DNA from: an uncultured Capnocytophaga sp.
GTDB lineage: Bacteria; Bacteroidota; Bacteroidia; Flavobacteriales; Flavobacteriaceae
Length of the DNA: 17,643 nt
Direction of reading: 5' to 3'
Assembly: GCA_915070235.1 (NCBI GenBank)
Contig: CAJZFM010000012.1
Span: 1-17,643, forward strand
The notes below the pieces were generated by a model. That model saw nothing but the letters and a program-made list of their open reading frames with translations. It did not search any database and was not told where the DNA came from. This document shows, piece by piece, positions 7,614-15,153 of the stretch. How positions within the stretch are numbered: position 1 is the first letter of the stretch; every line of letters starts with the position of its first letter. The position numbers were made by a program, and so were the translations under genes.

Positions 7614-9977
7614 TCAAAAAGAAAAATTATAGGTGAGACTTGGGACAATACCAAATATAGAGAGCTTAACAGCCTCACTCTGCTGGGTTTCTCGGTTGCT
7701 TCTAAAATAAATAGAAGCGGCATTGTAGCGGTTGTATAGGTTATATATGCCGAATACCCATTCCGATTTCCATTTTCTTTCAGGGTGAGGAGTATAGGAG
7801 AGAGATACATCTAACCGGTGATATACAGGTAGGCGATAAGCATTGCGGGCACTATAATTAGAGATGGATACACCAAAATATTTGTATTTGCCTGTAGGGA
7901 AATTGGCAGGAATCCCCGATTGTAGGGTGAATACAGCACTTGCATTCCATTTCTTATTGAAAGTATAGGTGCCTGTAAGTGATAGATTATGAGGCTTGTC
8001 ATAAGCAGTAGGATACCACAGGCCATTGTTGATACCTGTTTCATAATCAGTTCTTCCTGGGGTCTGTTGCTGAGATTTGGAATAGGTGTAGGAGAGCCAA
8101 CCGGTGAACTTGCCTGTGTTCTTTCTCAGTAAGACTTCCCAGCCATAGGCACGCGTATGTCCTGCAAGCACTTCCCGCTCTATGGATTCGTTGGCAATAA
8201 GGTTGGCACCATCTATATAATCCAAGCGGTTTTGTACGGTCTTGTAAAAGACTTCAGTCTCTAAGCTATAGTCTCCACCCTTGAGGTTGGTAGCATAGCC
8301 CAAAGCCACTTGGTCAGAGTATTGGGGCTTGAGGTAGCGATCGCTGGGTGCCCATATATCCAAGGGGGTAGGGGAGGCAGTGTTGGAAATCAGGTGTAGG
8401 TACTGTGCCATACGAGCATAACTGGCTTTGATAGAACGATGATCATCAAAAGCATAAGCAAGACTTAGGCGTGGTTCAAGGTGTGCATATACATCTATAA
8501 GCTCACCTGCCTTGTAGCTCTTTTGTCCTATAGGGATACCGCGCTCATAGATACGTTGTAAAGGGTTGAATATCACTGCTTGGTCATCGTAATACGTGTT
8601 CATAGTGCGCTTGCCTAAGTGGTAGAAATTACTCCAACGAAGGCCATAGGAGAGTGTCAGTGGCTCGCTGAGCTTGTGTTCGGCCTCTGCATAAAGGGCT
8701 AATTCCAAGGCATGCTTGTGTGGCAAGGCTTTATAGCTAATGGTAGATTCGCCTATAGGGGTGATCTTGCCAGGGTTAAAGTCATAATAAGTACTTTGTA
8801 GTCCATAACCTACCTTAAAGCGATCGGAAAAATAGTGCTTGAAGTCATACATCAGGTTCAGATTCCTCACCCACGAATCCCACTTAAAGCCTGAAAGGGG
8901 TACATTTAGCCCATAATAATAGTCACTATAGATAAGCGATAAGTTGGAAAAAAGTTGGTCAGAGAATAGGTGATTCCACCTAAGATTCACCAGCGCATTT
9001 CCATAGCTATTACTAATGGTCTGTGATAGGTCAAAGACATCTCGGCCGAAGTAGCCTGAAAGGTAGAGGCTATTTTGGTCATCTATCTTGGTATTGAGCT
9101 TGGTATTGAGGTCGTAGAAGTAAGCAGAGTTCTTATTATCCGTTAGTTTCAAGAACAGATGTGCATAGGAAGCACGTCCGCCAATGAGAAAGGACGACTT
9201 ATCTTTCACAATAGGCCCCTCGGCCAAAAGGCGAGAGGAGAGTACTCCTATCCCGCCTGTGGCATGAAATTGGGTATTATTTCCGTCTTTCTGATATACG
9301 TCCAAAACCGAGGAAATACGTCCGCCATAGCGAGCAGGCATGCCCCCCTTGTAGAGCTTCATATCACGAATAGCATCGGCATTGTAGATACTAAGGAACC
9401 CGAAGAGGTGTGAAGCGTTGAAGATAGTGGCCTGATCCAGCATGATAAGGTTCTGGTCAGCGGCACCCCCACGTACATTGAAGCCCGAAGAGGCTTCTCC
9501 TGCATTGCTTACTCCTGGGAGCTGTTGTAAGGACTTGATGATATCCACCTCACCCACCAGTACAGGCAGTTTCTTGATAGTCTGTATGGGGATACTGGCC
9601 ACACTCATCTGGGGAGCGCGGATATCTACCTTTGGGGTACTATGGGCGGTGATTTCTATTCCCTCAAGGGCTATATCCTCCTCCAAGAGCTTATAGTTGC
9701 GGTGTAGGTTGCCCTTTAGCTGTAGGGTTTCTTCTATGGTCTTGAAGCCTAAATACTCCACTTGGAGGGTATACTCCCCTTGGGGTAGGGTTAGGGAGTA
9801 GAAGCCATAGGCATTGGTAGTGGCACCCATTTGGGTACCTTTTACAATAACATTCACTCCAAGTAGTTTTTCCCCGCTGGTACCATCGGTAATAGTACCA
9901 CTGAGGGTATATTTGTGCTGTGCCCATAGTGGGGATAGGCAGAGCACACATAGGAGTAATAGGAGGTGTTTATTCAT
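7614..9977 (-). CDS. TonB-dependent outer-membrane receptor with carboxypeptidase-regulatory-like domain
   Basis: A 787-residue outer-membrane transporter powered by TonB. Residues 1-20 are a signal peptide ending Trp-Ala-Gln. About 22-105 form a CarboxypepD_reg-like domain. About 125-235 form the plug, seen in the LPGVSNAGEASSGFNVRGG stretch and KLYKGGMPARYGGRISSVLDV. The remainder is a beta-barrel ending in the aromatic tail YNFSF. It is shorter than SusC proteins (about 1000 residues), so it belongs to the smaller receptor type. The ligand is unknown. The start is the ATG at 9975-9977; the codon before it in frame is TTG. A -7 element lies about 27 bases upstream. It is the first gene of a two-gene operon with the DUF4249 lipoprotein, which follows after 4 bases. 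Confidence 0.93.
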   Translation of the reverse strand: MNKHLLLLLCVLCLSPLWAQHKYTLSGTITDGTSGEKLLGVNVIVKGTQMGATTNAYGFYSLTLPQGEYTLQVEYLGFKTIEETLQLKGNLHRNYKLLEEDIALEGIEITAHSTPKVDIRAPQMSVASIPIQTIKKLPVLVGEVDIIKSLQQLPGVSNAGEASSGFNVRGGAADQNLIMLDQATIFNASHLFGFLSIYNADAIRDMKLYKGGMPARYGGRISSVLDVYQKDGNNTQFHATGGIGVLSSRLLAEGPIVKDKSSFLIGGRASYAHLFLKLTDNKNSAYFYDLNTKLNTKIDDQNSLYLSGYFGRDVFDLSQTISNSYGNALVNLRWNHLFSDQLFSNLSLIYSDYYYGLNVPLSGFKWDSWVRNLNLMYDFKHYFSDRFKVGYGLQSTYYDFNPGKITPIGESTISYKALPHKHALELALYAEAEHKLSEPLTLSYGLRWSNFYHLGKRTMNTYYDDQAVIFNPLQRIYERGIPIGQKSYKAGELIDVYAHLEPRLSLAYAFDDHRSIKASYARMAQYLHLISNTASPTPLDIWAPSDRYLKPQYSDQVALGYATNLKGGDYSLETEVFYKTVQNRLDYIDGANLIANESIEREVLAGHTRAYGWEVLLRKNTGKFTGWLSYTYSKSQQQTPGRTDYETGINNGLWYPTAYDKPHNLSLTGTYTFNKKWNASAVFTLQSGIPANFPTGKYKYFGVSISNYSARNAYRLPVYHRLDVSLSYTPHPERKWKSEWVFGIYNLYNRYNAASIYFRSNRETQQSEAVKLSIFGIVPSLTYNFSF

Positions 9978-10003
9978 CAAGCAAAAGGTTGTATTTCAAG
10001 GTA

Positions 10004-10038
10004 CAAAGATACGAAAAAGTAAAGAGAGAAGCATCAAA
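10004..10038 (-). promoter_or_regulatory. promoter of the TonB receptor operon
   Basis: On the minus strand TTTTG (10039-10035 region) precedes TATCTTTG (10011-10004) with a spacer of 23 bases. The -7 box is an exact TAnnTTTG match; the spacer is at the long end of the usual range. The start codon is at 9977. Confidence 0.6.
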
Positions 10039-10071
10039 AGAGAAAAGTTTTTATCCTTTAATAGATTATCC

Positions 10072-10102
10072 TTGACTTTACTTTAAAAATATCGTACTTT
10101 TG
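10072..10102 (+). promoter_or_regulatory. promoter of the DUF4878-like lipoprotein gene
   Basis: TTG at 10072-10074, a 20-base spacer, then TACTTTTG at 10095-10102. Both boxes and spacing match the Bacteroidota consensus. The ATG follows at 10136. A 6-bp inverted repeat (CTAATA 10108-10113, TATTAG 10126-10131) lies in the presumed 5' untranslated region. Confidence 0.7.
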
Positions 10103-10135
10103 CACAGCTAATAAGCACATTAACATATTAGTCTT

Positions 10136-10534
10136 ATGAAATATTATTTGTATGCAGCCGCAAGTCTCGTTTTTGCCTTGATAGGCTGTAACCACAAGGA
10201 GCAGAATAGTCCAGAGGCTGCCGTAGAAGGATTTATTACAGCGGTGAATAAGAATGATTTTGCCCAAGCCAAGCTTTATGGTGATAGTACTGTCATTGCC
10301 CGAATGACCCAAATAGAAGAGATGCTGGGGGTGTATAAAGGTGAAATTCCTCAAAATCCTAAAATAGACTTTAAGGTCATAGAAGTAACCCCTACCGACC
10401 CGCAGAGTGCCATAGTAACCTATAGTATCTCCGAGACAGAGACCTATAAGCAACTCAAGGTGCGCCAAATAGCAGGACAATGGAAGGTAACACTGGACTT
10501 ACAAGAGGCTGCTCCTATGCCAGAGAAGCCTTAG
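10136..10534 (+). CDS. small lipoprotein, DUF4878/NTF2-like
   Basis: A 132-residue lipoprotein with lipobox LIGC and lipidated Cys18. After a short linker the sequence follows the DUF4878 (NTF2-like, snoaL-fold) pattern: SPEAAVEGFITAVNKNDF near the start of the mature domain, a middle helix region, then strands ending in LKVRQIAGQWKVTLDL. Proteins of this fold are small cone-shaped binding domains; in lipoproteins no function is settled. It has its own promoter, and it shares stop-codon bases with the convergent lipoprotein downstream (TTAG at 10531-10534). Confidence 0.75.
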   Translation: MKYYLYAAASLVFALIGCNHKEQNSPEAAVEGFITAVNKNDFAQAKLYGDSTVIARMTQIEEMLGVYKGEIPQNPKIDFKVIEVTPTDPQSAIVTYSISETETYKQLKVRQIAGQWKVTLDLQEAAPMPEKP

Positions 10535-11037
10535 CGAGAGGTTTGGTAAGTACCGAAGTTAAAATTCTGATCTACCAATCGCTCACCATTCTCATTGGAG
10601 AGCACAAGGTCGCGAATACGAATAAGATGGTTGTACTTGACCGTTCCTGCGATGGTATCTCTGACCTGGCGGGTGGTGATAATCACTGTACCCCCTTGTG
10701 CTTGTATCTCGGAGGTAACCTTTGGGGTTGTTTGTGGGGGAGAGGTACAGAAGTAGGTGGCTGTAGGAGCACTATCAAAGGTACGATATAGCAGCGTATA
10801 ACCATTGCCTATGTTTCCAGAGATAGAATCCACCTTGTTCCTCAGCAGGTTGGCCCTGAACTGTAGGATAAGAGCTTCATTTCCTTGAGTCTTATAGAGG
10901 AAAGTAGTGGTGGTATCTTGGGTACAAGAGTGAGCCTCTGTACCAGTGAAAGTGATACGTTCTACTGTATAATCGCCGTCATTGCAGCCTATAAGTAGCC
11001 CTAAACAGAGGGATATAAATAAGAGATAAGTGCGCAT
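10531..11037 (-). CDS. hypothetical lipoprotein, 168 residues
   Basis: I do not recognise the family. Residues 1-17 are a signal peptide with lipobox LLIGC and lipidated Cys18, followed by the acidic stretch NDGD. The mature part (about 150 residues) is beta-rich with two further cysteines (in HSCTQD and YFCTSP) that could form a disulfide. It has its own -7 element 21 bases upstream of the ATG. Its TAA overlaps the TAG of the convergent DUF4878-like gene. Confidence 0.75.
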   Translation of the reverse strand: MRTYLLFISLCLGLLIGCNDGDYTVERITFTGTEAHSCTQDTTTTFLYKTQGNEALILQFRANLLRNKVDSISGNIGNGYTLLYRTFDSAPTATYFCTSPPQTTPKVTSEIQAQGGTVIITTRQVRDTIAGTVKYNHLIRIRDLVLSNENGERLVDQNFNFGTYQTSR

Positions 11038-11057
11038 GTTTTCTTCAAAATATGCGG

Positions 11058-11065
11058 CAAAGGTA
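11058..11065 (-). promoter_or_regulatory. -7 element of the hypothetical lipoprotein gene
   Basis: The minus strand reads TACCTTTG, an exact TAnnTTTG match, 20 bases before the ATG at 11035-11037. The -33 box is not clear in the A/T-rich stretch upstream. Confidence 0.5.
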
Positions 11066-11130
11066 CAAATAAATAATGATTTTTTTCTAAATGATGTGGG
11101 AATATTTTCGTGCTAATAAAAATTAATTCG

Positions 11131-11138
11131 TACATTTG
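11131..11138 (+). promoter_or_regulatory. -7 element that fixes the cysteine desulfurase start
   Basis: TACATTTG fits TAnnTTTG exactly; the -33 region is only a weak match. It covers the in-frame TTG-type start at 11136, so translation there is impossible from this promoter and the ATG at 11157 is the real start. Confidence 0.6.
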
Positions 11139-11156
11139 TGCCTAAAAAATCACAGC

Positions 11157-12314
11157 ATGAGTGGAGAAAAAAAAGTCTATTTTGACAATGCGGCCACAAC
11201 TCCTATGCGGGAAGAGGTCAAGCAGGCAATGTTGGCATCGCTTGACAACTTTGGAAATCCGTCCTCTATACATAGTTTCGGCCGTGCCAGCAAGGTACTT
11301 ATTGAAAAAGCACGTAAGAATATAGCTAAGGAATTGGGCGTTACAGCCTCGGAGATTATCTTTACCTCTGGCGGTACGGAGGCTATCAATATGATACTCA
11401 AGGGAGCTGTACGGGACTTGGGAATTACTCAGATTATCACTTCTGCTACAGAGCATCATGCTGTATTGCATACCCTGCAATCCATCGAGAATGAATATGG
11501 TATACAGGCTACTATGGTGAAATTGGACCCCAATGGTACCCCTGATATAGAGGACTTGAACAAGCTCCTCTCTCAGTTCCTTTCTGATGAGAAAGTGTTG
11601 GTTACCCTCATGTACGTCAATAATGAGATCGGCAATATACTCCCAGTGGCCAAGGTAGCCGAGATATGTAAGAAGCACAAGGCATATTTTCACTGTGATA
11701 CGGTACAAGCGGTAGGACACTTCCCTATAGACCTCTCTTCTATTCCGATAGACTTTATTTCGGTCTCTGCTCATAAGTTCTACGGACCCAAGGGAGTAGG
11801 ATTTGCTTTTATTCGCAAGGGAGTGAATGTCAAGTCATTACTCTTCGGAGGCGAACAAGAACGCGGCCGACGTGCAGGCACCGAATGCATTCATAATATA
11901 GTAGGTATGGAAGAGGCTTTCCTGCAAGCCTACCAGTATATGGACAAGGAACGCGCTTATGTGGAGGGGATTAAGAAGTATTTCATACAGCAGATAACCC
12001 AAGAGATTCCCCAAGTACATTTCAATGGATTGAGTGCTGATCTTCAGCAGAGTTCTTATACCATAGTGAATATTTCCTTTCCGATAGAGCTGAAGAAGAC
12101 CGAGGTGCTGATGCTCTTTTTGGATATGCGTGGGATCGCTTGTAGTCAGGGTAGTGCATGCCAAAGTGGTAGTGCTCAGGGCTCTCATGTGCTCAGGGCG
12201 ATACTCCCTGAAGAGCAGTGGCCAGAGGCACATATACGCTTTTCTTTCTCTATCTATAACACCAAGGAAGAGGTAGATTATGTCATAGAAACACTCAAAG
12301 AATTCTTAGCATGA
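11157..12314 (+). CDS. cysteine desulfurase, NifS/IscS (class V aminotransferase) family
   Basis: A 385-residue PLP enzyme that removes sulfur from L-cysteine to give alanine and an enzyme persulfide. Landmarks: FDNAATTP (residues 9-16), TSGGTEAIN (70-78), cofactor-stacking His100 (TEHHAVL), Asp181 (HCDTVQAVG), Schiff-base Lys207 (SAHKFYGPKG), and catalytic Cys335 in GSACQSGS, with a further Cys329 six residues earlier. The loop length around Cys335 fits the group I (NifS/IscS) enzymes rather than SufS. No iscU, iscA or regulator is nearby, so it is not in a classical Isc operon; it may serve tRNA thiolation or Fe-S supply. The start at 11157 is preferred because a -7 promoter element covers the earlier in-frame start. 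The stop overlaps the permease start (ATGA). Confidence 0.92.
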   Translation: MSGEKKVYFDNAATTPMREEVKQAMLASLDNFGNPSSIHSFGRASKVLIEKARKNIAKELGVTASEIIFTSGGTEAINMILKGAVRDLGITQIITSATEHHAVLHTLQSIENEYGIQATMVKLDPNGTPDIEDLNKLLSQFLSDEKVLVTLMYVNNEIGNILPVAKVAEICKKHKAYFHCDTVQAVGHFPIDLSSIPIDFISVSAHKFYGPKGVGFAFIRKGVNVKSLLFGGEQERGRRAGTECIHNIVGMEEAFLQAYQYMDKERAYVEGIKKYFIQQITQEIPQVHFNGLSADLQQSSYTIVNISFPIELKKTEVLMLFLDMRGIACSQGSACQSGSAQGSHVLRAILPEEQWPEAHIRFSFSIYNTKEEVDYVIETLKEFLA

Positions 12315-13528
12315 ATTTGAACAATTTATTTCGTATCGCTTGGCGGGCTATACTGCTGAACAAGACCCGTACCTTACTCACTATGTTGGGGATTATCATC
12401 GGGGTAGGTTCAGTAATTACCATGCTCGCCATAGGAGAAGGCTCAAAGAAGAGCATCAAAGAGAATATCTCCAAAATGGGCACCAACATGCTCAATATAC
12501 GTCCAGGAGCGGGTATGTTTGGCGGGGTGCGCAACAATACCGATATGCAGTCGCTCAAGATGACCGACTACTTAGCCCTAAGGAATGAAGCCACACTACT
12601 TAAGTATATCACCCCTGTGGTCAGTGGTAATGGGCAGGCCATCGTAGGGGCGAATAACTGGCCGACCTCTATCTATGGAGTCAATACGGAGTATCTCCCT
12701 ATCCGAGAATGGGCAGTGGAGGAAGGTGCCATGTTTGGCCAAGATGAGATAGACAATCTCTCCAAAGTGGCAGTTATAGGACGTACGATCCAGAAAAATC
12801 TCTTTCCCGAAGGTGATTCACCTATTGGGCAGACGATTCGTTTTAAGAATATTCCTTTCAAAATCATAGGGATATTGGCCGCCAAGGGCGAAAGCAACTT
12901 TGGTCAAGACCAAGACGATATCATCATCGCTCCCTATACAACGGTACAGAAGCGTGTTTTGGCTCAGACCTATTTACAGTCTATCGTTGCTTCAGTGATT
13001 ACAGAAGACCAAGCTGAGAATGCTGTTAATCAGGTGAAGACCATACTGGAGCGTACCCACAACATTGCTCCAGATGAGGAAAACAACTTCAATGTGTTCT
13101 CCCAACAGGAGCTGATTTCTACTTTTTCCTCAACTTCTGAGATGCTTACCATACTCTTGGTAGCTATAGCAAGTATTTCACTGATTGTAGGAGGGATAGG
13201 AATTATGAATATCATGTATGTATCGGTCAAAGAGCGTACCAAGGAGATAGGTTTGCGCATGGCCATTGGTGCTAAGGGCAAGGATATTTTGGCGCAGTTT
13301 TTGATAGAGTCTGTACTGATCAGCATCACTGGTGGGGTAGTAGGAGTAGTGATTGGGCTTTTAGCTACCTATGTAGTGAATACCTTTATCGGCTGGCCTG
13401 TGAGTATCACTTTTTACTCTATAGTACTGTCCTTTTTGGTTTGTACCGTTACAGGGGTGTTCTTTGGTTGGTATCCAGCCCGCAAAGCCTCTGATTTGGA
13501 ACCAATTACAGCACTAAGATACGAATAA
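12311..13528 (+). CDS. ABC transporter permease, MacB/FtsX family
   Basis: A 405-residue inner-membrane protein with the MacB layout. There is one N-terminal membrane segment (about 21-43), a periplasmic MacB_PCD-type domain (about 44-275), then three membrane segments (about 277-303, 332-357, 366-388). Family signatures are GGIGIMNIMYVSVKERTKEI with IGLRMAIGAK and the end motif PARKASDLEPITALRYE. Such permeases use ATP hydrolysis by a partner ATPase to move the periplasmic part and export peptides, lipoproteins or drugs. No ATPase and no membrane-fusion protein gene is beside it, so partners must be encoded elsewhere. The start overlaps the cysteine desulfurase stop by 4 bases, so the two are translated as a coupled pair. 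Confidence 0.92.
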   Translation: MNLNNLFRIAWRAILLNKTRTLLTMLGIIIGVGSVITMLAIGEGSKKSIKENISKMGTNMLNIRPGAGMFGGVRNNTDMQSLKMTDYLALRNEATLLKYITPVVSGNGQAIVGANNWPTSIYGVNTEYLPIREWAVEEGAMFGQDEIDNLSKVAVIGRTIQKNLFPEGDSPIGQTIRFKNIPFKIIGILAAKGESNFGQDQDDIIIAPYTTVQKRVLAQTYLQSIVASVITEDQAENAVNQVKTILERTHNIAPDEENNFNVFSQQELISTFSSTSEMLTILLVAIASISLIVGGIGIMNIMYVSVKERTKEIGLRMAIGAKGKDILAQFLIESVLISITGGVVGVVIGLLATYVVNTFIGWPVSITFYSIVLSFLVCTVTGVFFGWYPARKASDLEPITALRYE

Positions 13529-13529
13529 T

Positions 13530-13585
13530 AATGACTAATGACAATCCTAAATTAACAATTAACAATTGATGATTGACAATTAAAA
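13530..13585. repeat. degenerate 7-base tandem repeat
   Basis: The gap between the permease and SUFU genes reads as 7-base units. ATGACTA and ATGACAA come first; after a short break, two ATTAACA copies (13551-13564), ATTGATG, ATTGACA (13572-13578) and ATTAAAA follow in exact phase up to 13585. No -7 promoter element is seen here. Confidence 0.65.
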
Positions 13586-13605
13586 AAATGGATTTATCAA
13601 CTTAT
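13582..13605 (+). repeat. 24-base direct repeat, copy 1 (spans SUFU start codon)
   Basis: Seven A residues, the ATG and the next codons are identical over 24 bases to 14259-14282. Both encode Met-Asp-Leu-Ser-Thr-Tyr. Upstream, ATTGAC also occurs in both, with four extra bases (AATT) in this copy. Confidence 0.9.
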
Positions 13606-14232
13606 AAAAAACTATTTTCAGAAGATGATGCTGTAGGTTGGGACGCCATAGACGAACCCTTAGAGACCCTTTACCCCAATCAAGAACCTGAGCACTATGC
13701 TCCAAACCTTCCCGCTTCATTGGGAGGAGATTCTTATTTAGATGGAATAAGTATCTATCATAGTGAGTACCAAGAGCCACATTTTCATTTTGTTACCTAT
13801 GGTTTTTCCGATTTGTATTATAATGAAGAAGCCGCAGGGGGCGATTATAGTGGGTTTGGTTTTGAACTTACCTTTCGCCTGAAAAAATCAGGAGATGAAA
13901 ATGTAGGTTGGGCAATAAACTTTTTGCAGAACATAGCCAAATATGTCTTTACCTCAGGGAATTACTTTGAACCTTTCCATGTATTCCCTGCCAATAGTCC
14001 TATACGTTTGGGTTATGATACCTCCATTACTGCCGTGGCCTTCGTGCTTGATCCAGAATTGGGTGAGATAGATACTCCTCATGGAAAAGTACAGTTCTTA
14101 CAAGCAGTAGGGATTACTACAAAGGAATTGGAAGAGCTTAGAGCAAATTTTTCTATAGAAAAAGTAGAAGAACTTATGAGGCAACTTGAAATAGGTAACC
14201 CATTGCTGATAACGGATTTAGATAGAAAGTAG
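13588..14232 (+). CDS. Suppressor of fused (SUFU) family protein
   Basis: A 214-residue cytosolic protein resembling the SUFU domain: a YPNQEPEHYAPNLPASLGG start, HFVTYGFSDLYYNE in the first third, GFELTFRL, then FLQNIAKYVFTSGNYFEPFHVF and GEIDTPHGKVQFLQAVGIT in the last part. In bacteria this fold is known as one of the immunity-protein families of polymorphic toxin systems, and also as stand-alone copies of unknown role. No toxin gene is adjacent here. The ATG at 13588 is chosen over the in-frame TTG at 13573, which lies inside 7-base repeats. The first bases of the gene (13582-13605) are identical to those at the start of the next gene. Confidence 0.85.
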   Translation: MDLSTYKKLFSEDDAVGWDAIDEPLETLYPNQEPEHYAPNLPASLGGDSYLDGISIYHSEYQEPHFHFVTYGFSDLYYNEEAAGGDYSGFGFELTFRLKKSGDENVGWAINFLQNIAKYVFTSGNYFEPFHVFPANSPIRLGYDTSITAVAFVLDPELGEIDTPHGKVQFLQAVGITTKELEELRANFSIEKVEELMRQLEIGNPLLITDLDRK

Positions 14233-14258
14233 TTAGGCATATGGAACTTTGAATTGAC

Positions 14259-14282
14259 AAAAAAATGGATTTATCAACTTAT
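14259..14282 (+). repeat. 24-base direct repeat, copy 2 (spans DUF4298 start codon)
   Basis: Identical to 13582-13605; ATTGAC lies directly upstream at 14253-14258. After this segment the two genes show no obvious similarity. Confidence 0.9.
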
Positions 14283-14612
14283 TATAAGCAACACCCAGAA
14301 GAACGTTACGAACATATTCGCCATATGGGTGAGATACTTAGCCGAGTGGAGCAGACCCTTGCTAAGGCCGAAGCTGTCTTGGAGGAATGGAAAGCCTTAC
14401 AGGACAATTTCAAAACCTTGGTAACCTACTATGATAGCCCCTTATGGCGGGACGATTATTTTGACAGCAATGATGGGAAAATACCCGACGAGGTACCCCA
14501 ATGGGTACTGACCCAAGATGCTATCTTTGATGCTATAGGTACCGAGTTTGACTTGGCTGATGGCTATAAAGAACTTATACAAGCCATTGATGATAAAAAA
14601 TGGAAAGAATAA
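14265..14612 (+). CDS. DUF4298 family protein
   Basis: A 115-residue cytosolic protein with the two DUF4298 landmarks: YYDSPLWRDDYFDSNDGKIP (about 56-75), fitting YYxSxxWxxD, and WVLTQDAIFDAI (about 80-91), fitting VLxxDxxxxxI. A helix near 20-50 (SRVEQTLAKAEAVLEEWKAL) may pair as a coiled coil. The family's role is unknown. It lies 32 bases after the SUFU gene, and its first six residues (Met-Asp-Leu-Ser-Thr-Tyr) and the DNA around its start codon are identical to those of SUFU. No promoter element is clear in the gap, so cotranscription with SUFU is likely. Confidence 0.8.
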   Translation: MDLSTYYKQHPEERYEHIRHMGEILSRVEQTLAKAEAVLEEWKALQDNFKTLVTYYDSPLWRDDYFDSNDGKIPDEVPQWVLTQDAIFDAIGTEFDLADGYKELIQAIDDKKWKE

Positions 14613-14625
14613 ACTTAAAAAACAT

Positions 14626-15099
14626 ATGAATAAAAAGAAATTAGGCCTACTTATTATTGCCGCTATTATGATGCAAGCCTGTGGAAACCAAACCTCTCAA
14701 AAAACAGAAGATGCCTCAGCCGAGCCTGCTGTTTCAGCTGAGCAGCCTGCGCCTATCCCTCCCCTTGATGGACAGTGGAAGGCCGACTATATCAAGGGAG
14801 TAAAACTTATAGAGAATACCCGAAGTATTTATCTGAATATTGATTTGGATAAAAAAGCTATATCAGGAAGTGACAGCTGTAACCTCATTACAGCTCCTAT
14901 AGCGACCCTTACCGATAAGGAACTTTCTTTCGGAGAGATAGCCTCTACTCTTAGATATTGCCCAGAGATAGAATACCAAGAAGCTTTCCAATCTGCCTTG
15001 CGTGAAGTAGCCACCTATAAGTTAGATGGAGAACACCTACACCTATTTGACAAACAAGGAGAGAAGCTCTTAATCCTTGACAAAGGAACAAGACCATAA
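14626..15099 (+). CDS. META-domain lipoprotein, copy 1
   Basis: A 157-residue lipoprotein; lipobox MQAC places the lipid on Cys19. Residues about 21-45 are a Pro/Ala/Glu-rich linker and about 46-157 a META (DUF306, HslJ-like) domain: LDGQWKADYI, SDSCN with Cys85, LSFGEIASTLRYC with Cys112, then FQSALREVATYKLDGEHLHL. The family normally has GCN; here the Gly is Ser while Cys and Asn remain. Cys85 and Cys112 could form a disulfide. META domains are associated with envelope stress and export, but the exact role is unsettled. The ATG at 14626 follows the DUF4298 stop by 13 bases; the longer frame upstream lies inside that gene and lacks the signal peptide at its start. Confidence 0.85.
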   Translation: MNKKKLGLLIIAAIMMQACGNQTSQKTEDASAEPAVSAEQPAPIPPLDGQWKADYIKGVKLIENTRSIYLNIDLDKKAISGSDSCNLITAPIATLTDKELSFGEIASTLRYCPEIEYQEAFQSALREVATYKLDGEHLHLFDKQGEKLLILDKGTRP

Positions 15100-15103
15100 C
15101 AAC

Positions 15104-15132
15104 AGTCAGTGGTTGGGAACTGACCACTGACT
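15104..15132. repeat. inverted repeat between the two META genes
   Basis: AGTCAGTGGT (15104-15113) pairs perfectly with ACCACTGACT (15123-15132) around a 9-base loop. It starts 5 bases after the stop of META copy 1. The tail (ATTTATCA) is only weakly T-rich, so it would be a poor intrinsic terminator, though it may stabilise the 3' end of the message. Confidence 0.6.
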
Positions 15133-15153
15133 ATTTATCACTCATTACTTATG
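15119..15153. repeat. five 7-base units ending in a start codon
   Basis: From 15119 the sequence runs in phase as 7-base units: ACTGACC, ACTGACT (15126-15132), two AT-rich variants, and ACTTATG (15147-15153), whose last three bases are the ATG of META copy 2. This overlaps the right arm of the hairpin at 15104-15132. Confidence 0.65.

Noticed and set aside
11142..11774. A 210-codon minus-strand frame inside the cysteine desulfurase gene.
   Set aside because: The sense strand carries all catalytic motifs of the desulfurase; the antisense product shows no family pattern.
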